From Chlorops oryzae (Eukaryota > Arthropoda > Insecta > Diptera > Chloropidae): a stretch of 64,000 bases of DNA. Below the pieces are notes generated by a model. That model was given only the letters and a program-made list of their open reading frames with translations, did no database searches and was not told where the DNA came from. Position numbers and translations under genes: made by a program. Where the stretch lies: NCBI GenBank assembly GCA_020466095.1, contig CM035809.1, positions 7,102,723-7,166,722 of the forward strand. Reading direction: 5' to 3'. Below are positions 59,455-64,000 of this stretch, in pieces; the first letter of the stretch is position 1; the number at the start of each line of letters is the position of its first letter.

Positions 59455-59970
59455 CATATATATTTATATATGTATATATATATATATATATTCCTATATT
59501 ATATGTATATAAATATATATGTATATATGTATGCGTGTATATCTAAAACGGAAAGAATGAAAAACAATAAAATCACATCTCAAAACGCAAGGAATCCGTG
59601 CGCAGCTCATCATATCCTGAAGCTGCATGCATTCAAACACGAATAAATAAATATATATAATATATATACATATATATATTTATATATATTTGTGCATGTG
59701 CACATATAATATATATAATTTGTATACGTATAATATATATATATATAAATATAGATATAAATATACTTATAATATACGCATGCACACATGCGAAGGCGGC
59801 GAGTGATGACAACAAAGTGAATAATGACTGCTGCTCCTTTCTAAATAGCACAGGCGAACGTACGAACGACGCGCCATCGAATGTGAAAATCATTTTTTAA
59901 ATATTTAATTACATCAAAACAAAACCAAAATCAATATATATATATATATAATGCATATATATATATATGT
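59455..59970 (+). repeat. TA-dinucleotide microsatellites (three blocks)
   Basis: Blocks of TATATA with GTA/AATA interruptions at about 59455-59545, 59648-59765 and 59932-59970. They are AT-only duplex segments inside the presumed leader region, which makes a single uninterrupted exon across 59-60.7 kb less likely. Confidence 0.85.
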
Positions 59971-60599
59971 ATTCATTTGTGTAAATGTGTTTCATTTTCT
60001 TTTCGAAGACATCATGATTTTGTCAAGGCATGCGGCAAGTGGTTAAGGATGTGCGAGATTATCTCACTCAAACTCGAAATGGGATTTCGCCGAGCTCATT
60101 AAGAAGAAAAGAAGATAATAAAAGAAAAATAAAAGAAATTTTCTCAAAAGAAAACACAAGAGCGAATCAATCAGAAAGCAATCAAACTAAAAATAAAAAT
60201 AAAATAAAAAATTTTATCTCCTCGAAAAAGAAGTCACGGAGGAATTTTTGAAAACTAAAAAGGAGTCAACAAACAAATTGACCATCTAAATAAAAAAACT
60301 AAAAATTAAAAAAATAAAATATAAATAAAAAAAAAAGAATAAACTCTACACGGAAAAGTCGTCGCCGTCGTTTTTAAGTTATCTCTTTATCATCTCGACA
60401 GCCAAAACGAAAAAAAAAAATAATAAAATATAAAAAAATAAAATCATTTTTAAAAAACCCGATAAAATTAACAAAAGATTTCTCATTTCCATCGAAATCA
60501 TCGCGTTAAGAAGTTGCTGACTTTTTGGTTATCACAAACAAAAGAAATTAACTCCAAAAACCGACGAACAAAATTCTTGCGGCGACGGCGACGACAATA

Positions 60600-60752
60600 A
60601 TGTCGCTATCCTTCCAACAAAAGCCAAATCCAACGAACATTAGCAAAACCCGAAGAATTTTAAATGCTTCATTGCATCGCGCACTTAACGTACAACTGCC
60701 CTATGCGAAACTTAAAACGCATTACGAACAACTAAACGTTATGGATAAATAA
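60600..60752 (+). CDS. Candidate small ORF, 50 residues, unknown
   Basis: From ATG (60600) to TAA, the peptide begins MSLSFQQKPNPTNISKTRRI and ends NVMDK. Composition is balanced, and codon choice is less AT-biased than the surrounding sequence (TGCATCGCGCACTTAACG). The start context ACAATAATG is acceptable. It lies at the end of a leader-like tract, so it may be an upstream ORF. No family is recognised. Confidence 0.25.
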   Translation: MSLSFQQKPNPTNISKTRRILNASLHRALNVQLPYAKLKTHYEQLNVMDK

Positions 60753-60780
60753 CGAAAATAAATGTCCTGAGTAGGTGTCC

Positions 60781-62400
60781 CCATTGCACAGATAATTTTC
60801 TATTTTTCAGGATTCAAATTTTATTTTCACAATTACCAAACGACGCACGACGCTGTTAGAAGAGGTTTTCATTCATGATTTTGAGTGTGGAAATGTATGG
60901 GTTAATACATGTATGACTGTTTGCTTTTCTTGGGTCCTCGTTAGGGTTCTAAGATTGTTGTGATTATGGCAAAAATATAACAAAAAATAATTCATTACAA
61001 TGCAATTGTTAAACATCTAATATGTCTATTTGATTTCATTAACAAATATCGTAGCATACTTATAGGGGTATATTATAGTCCTCATTATATCTTCTTCGAC
61101 AGGTGTAAAATAGACTGTTTAAAATTACTTTTTGAGTATTTGCAGTTAATTTTCAAATAAATAGGAAGCTTTTGAATGTTTAACCCATTCGTTACCAAAA
61201 ATAAACTTAACGATTTAAAGTATAGGTACTGATTTTGTGAAGAGGAAATGCTTTAAATCGTAAAAATTATGTGAAGATTTATGGAATTACGCGGTAAAAA
61301 GTTTATAGGAATTTTTCCTCAGATTTGTACTATTTTTTGAGGCTCCCAAAAACGCTTCAACAAATCCATGAATCGGTCGCAATCGACGTCAAATTTCGTG
61401 TCTGTAGCTTGATTGACAAACAGATCGCAGGCTTAAAATTTTTTTTTATTATGTTTTTTGTTGTTGTTTCAACGGATTGCTGGATTTGTTTAAGCGTTTG
61501 TTTCTTTATTTTTTTTAAACAATTTCTCTTATTTTATTCTAATTGTTTTAAATGACCCTTTTACTACCTTAAAATAAAATCAGTCCTGCTAACAAATCCT
61601 TTCAATTTAATGATACGCCTAATGATACTCTCAACCAAAGCTCGACCAAGATTGTTCAAAAATGTGAGAAAAGAATTTTTAAACATTTTTAAAATCTTCT
61701 TTTAATGTCCTTTTCATGAATTTCCTGTTTGCTTAGAAAAACATTTACAATCGAAGCTCTTTATAACGAGTTTCCAGGGACCGGCAAAAAGAATCATTTA
61801 TGAAAAAAATTTGTTGCAAGCAGGGTTGGGATTTTGTTGAATTTTATAAATTTAATGCATACTATGGAGCACAAATTTTGTTTAACTCACATAAAGTTAA
61901 GATTCAAATCGAATTTTAACTTCAATATGAATTTTTTTGGAGTTAGAAAAGCGGTCCACTAAAATTATTCGCAAAATTTAGGTAAGAAAAAATTTTACCC
62001 CATAAACTATACTTTAAATTTATAAATGCAACAAAATCCGAGCGCAAAAAGCCGTGAGAAAATTCGCTTTAGAGAGAAATCCGTTAAAGAGGAGTTTTTT
62101 ATAGAGATTTTCGAATGAAATTTATATTTTTAAATATTTTTTTAAATTTTTTATAAATTTTTTATAATTTTTTTTAACATAAAAAGTATATTTTCTTAAG
62201 AAAATCCTCTTCATTTTGGGTCGTTAGCTCGAAATAAAAAATTCGCCGAAAAAAATTAAAAAAAAAATATTTTTTTATTAATATTTCCCCAAAGAACTTC
62301 AAAATTCCAATCTTCTATAATTTTTATTTTTAATTTTTTAATAAGAATAATTTAATTTGCCTTATAAGCCTAAGTCATGCGCTTTCTCTCAGCGCTTTCG
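60781..62400 (+). other. Presumed intron, AT-rich
   Basis: No gene. One copy of a motif variant (GCATACTTATAGG) is at 61054, and one family-2 MITE is at 61824-62045. The rest is A/T-run-rich. Confidence 0.4.
61824..62045. mobile_element. Family-2 palindromic MITE, complete copy (~222 bp)
   Basis: Ends are GGTTGGGATTTTGTTGAATT and the complement of GCGCTCGGATTTTGTTGCAT. Both are followed inward by ATAAATTTAA(T/A)G(C/T)ATA and then ATGG, so the terminal repeats exceed 50 bp. The centre keeps AAGCGGT and CTTCAATATGAATTTTTT. There is no coding frame. Confidence 0.75.
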
Positions 62401-63699
62401 GAATTTAGGCTCTCCCACATAGTGGGCATATTATGCCCACTGCTAATTCAAACTCACGTTTGTTCATGTATAGGTGGGTTTGTTTGAATTTGCGCACTAA
62501 TACATTAGACACGCGAAGAGAGTGCTCTCTCTCACTCTCTCGCGCGCCCTCTCTCTCTTACTCTCTCTCTCTCTCTCTTGCTCTAATGCACACTAAAAAC
62601 GTGAAATCAAAATTCCCCCGTTGTCATTGTATGCGTGGCAGACATAATCCAGCGGGGCGAAATGGCAAAACTTCGCTTATATTTAGGAGTTGAGAAAGGC
62701 ACACATGTCCTCACATGTCCTTCCATTCCAAAGTGTTGAATGTAATTCATGCTGAATTGCCACCCACACATAAATTTTTGGCGCTCGTACTCCCCATCGC
62801 TTCGCTGTTTGCAGCGCTGCCAACTATCAACCGGCGAATTCCACTTCGCGGCGAGTATGAACGAACGGGAAAATGAAGAAGAAGCAGCAGCAGCAAAGGA
62901 AACAAAAAAAAAAAACACGAATCCTTTTTCCCATTTATGCGTGCAGAAATTTACATTTTTTTCGCGTTTATATTATTTAACATTTTTTTCGCGCACTCAG
63001 GCCTACTATGCACACACATTGCTAGCGGTTTTTGTTGTTGTTGTTGTTGTTGTTACTATCGCTGTTGCTTGTGCCGTGTGTTATGTGTATTGCTTCCCGG
63101 TCAGGATAATTGGTTTTTTGTGTTTAGTACAAAGCTTAACATCAACGTTGTCGTACAAATTTTTATTTTCGGATTTTTAAATTTCGTTTTTGTTTAACTT
63201 CGGGAAATACCAAAAACAAAAAACAAAAAAAAAAAGCAACAAAAAATTTTCACCAAAAGAAAACTAAAACCGAAAAGTATTTGCCTCTTGGGAATTTCAA
63301 AAACAAACAAAAATATTTATACAGAAAAATCCTTAAAAATTATATATGTTATTGAAAAAAAGAAGGAAATCAAAACCGAAATCAATCAATCAAAAAAGGA
63401 CATTTGAAAGTTAACAAAAAAAAAAAAAAAAAAACAAACCGTGCGAGAGTTTTTTGGAGAGTACAAAAAAGTTCAAAATTTTTTTGAAACATTTTAAGAT
63501 TTATATTTACTTATTAATTAAACTTAAGTTTTTTTACAAAAAAGAATTTATAAAAAAAAAATCAACTATTTTTGAACTAAAATTTTTCCCTTTTAAGTTA
63601 AGCTTCGAAGTTAAGCGCAAAAAGAAAAGCTTTCTCATCGACATGAATTTGAAAAATAAAAAATAATCAAAACAAAAAAAAAACCACAACATTTTTCCG
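62400..63699 (+). promoter_or_regulatory. Candidate promoter and 5' leader, alternative first exon 3
   Basis: A CT/GA tract (62521-62582, with CGCGCGCC in the middle) precedes a GC-richer patch (62600-62880), a GTT repeat (63029-63052) and a long A-rich leader-like stretch. The tract ends in TTTTTCCG|GTAAGAATAAC, a strong splice-donor match at 63699/63700. A 7-codon upstream frame (ATGAATTTGAAAAATAAA, stop) begins at 63643. A frame at 62857-63180 reads a Val-run hydrophobic stretch created by the GTT repeat and is not treated as a gene. Confidence 0.35.
62521..62582 (+). repeat. CT/GA microsatellite
   Basis: CTCTCTCTCACTCTCTCGCG and CTCTCTCTCTCTCTCTTGCT: nearly continuous CT repeats broken by CGCGCG. 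These are GAGA-factor-type sites at the start of the third leader-like tract. Confidence 0.85.
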
Positions 63700-64000
63700 G
63701 TAAGAATAACACAACAATAACAAAAATCAAATCCCTGCACTTTCTCCTTAAATGACTTTTGCTTTTTTTCCCTCTTATTCACACGCACTCAAAGCAATCT
63801 TAACTGGGCACTTTTTCTCCTTAAAAGTCTCAATTTTCGAGGGTGCGTTAGCAGCAGCACTCACTCAAAGCAGCAGAGCACATACTTAAGGTGCTTATAA
63901 GTTGATTTCTAGTTAACATAATACACCATATCGCTATGCAATGCAATACGCTTAAGCCAGCTAACTCACCCCTAATGAAACGTCCATGCACACACACTCA

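Larger units (their letters stand above)
57040..60780 (+). promoter_or_regulatory. Candidate promoter and long 5' leader, alternative first exon 2
   Basis: A tract with GC-rich and trinucleotide-rich DNA (58260-59170), then a GC-rich patch with CGTCGTCATTCGGTTCGTCC (59384-59403), where TCATTC at 59389-59394 matches the fly initiator TCAKTY. It then grades into A-rich leader-like sequence (60000-60560). Near the end are a 50-codon frame (60600) and possible donor strings (GAGTAGGTG, about 60769). No downstream promoter element was found at +28. The layout mirrors 50.3-53.4 kb and 62.4-63.7 kb, so alternative promoters of one gene are plausible but inferred. Confidence 0.35.

Noticed and set aside
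62857..63180. 107-codon frame with a hydrophobic Val-rich segment resembling a membrane helix
   Set aside because: The Val run is a translated GTT microsatellite. The rest has no recognised similarity and overlaps a leader-like region.
1..64000. CRISPR arrays, bacterial operons, phage or defence genes
   Set aside because: Spaced direct repeats with unique spacers, ribosome-binding sites and dense coding are all absent. The sequence is eukaryotic.

Overview
The window is eukaryotic, AT-rich and gene-poor, and it looks like an intergenic plus large-intron region of a higher fly (Diptera, Brachycera). The grounds are CA/GT, TA, CAG/CAA and GTT microsatellites scattered through non-coding DNA, A-rich leader-like stretches of the kind seen upstream of large fly neurodevelopmental genes, Kozak-type start contexts (CAAAAATGG), TTAA- and TA-flanked MITEs, and a tRNA-derived SINE. 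A fragment near 9.29-9.45 kb resembles repeats I remember as common in calyptrate flies (Muscidae/Calliphoridae), so a calyptrate is my weak first guess. No bacterial genes, operons, CRISPR arrays or rRNA genes are visible. Layout: 0-9.4 kb is AT-rich unique DNA with a CT-rich 12-bp minisatellite at 4.8-5.55 kb and an old dispersed repeat present twice. 9.45-14.04 kb is a striking nested rearrangement: a near-perfect inverted repeat with arms of about 0.89 kb around a 1.1 kb centre, a 180-bp inverted pair, a 0.53-kb direct duplication, outward-facing ends of a TTAA-flanked piggyBac-like MITE, and a TA-flanked element inserted into that MITE. 14-35 kb holds a degenerate ~130-bp tandem array (16.7-17.5 kb), a foldback element (19.5-20.4 kb), a SINE nested in a MITE (27.8-28.2 kb) and an intact piggyBac-like MITE (28.30-29.01 kb). 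The one confidently recognised protein gene is on the minus strand at 35,574-36,716: a 380-residue homologue of dynein regulatory complex subunit 10 (DRC10/IQCD), a sperm/ciliary axoneme component. It is intronless in what can be seen and lies between two diverged copies of a ~200-bp repeat. A second copy of the TA-flanked element and a weak small-ORF candidate lie just upstream of it. From 39 to 50 kb the DNA is AT-rich with a second SINE copy that has a clear 10-bp target-site duplication, a 166-bp palindromic MITE, and a homopolymer-rich stretch that may be of poor assembly quality. The right end (50.3-64 kb) has three GC-richer, trinucleotide-rich tracts (50.3-53.4, 57.0-60.8 and 62.4-63.7 kb) that look like promoter plus 5' leader exons on the plus strand. 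Two end in good splice-donor sequences (53,427 and 63,700). I infer alternative first exons of a large gene whose body lies beyond the right edge; I cannot name it. The best candidates for something new are the long-arm inverted repeat (a possible hairpin-RNA locus if transcribed), a 12-base motif GCATACTTTT(A/G)G that recurs nine times in exact form and marks the edges of several undescribed short repeats, and a TA-flanked element carrying a tRNA-Arg(UCU)-like segment. I see no complete novel enzymatic or defence system here.
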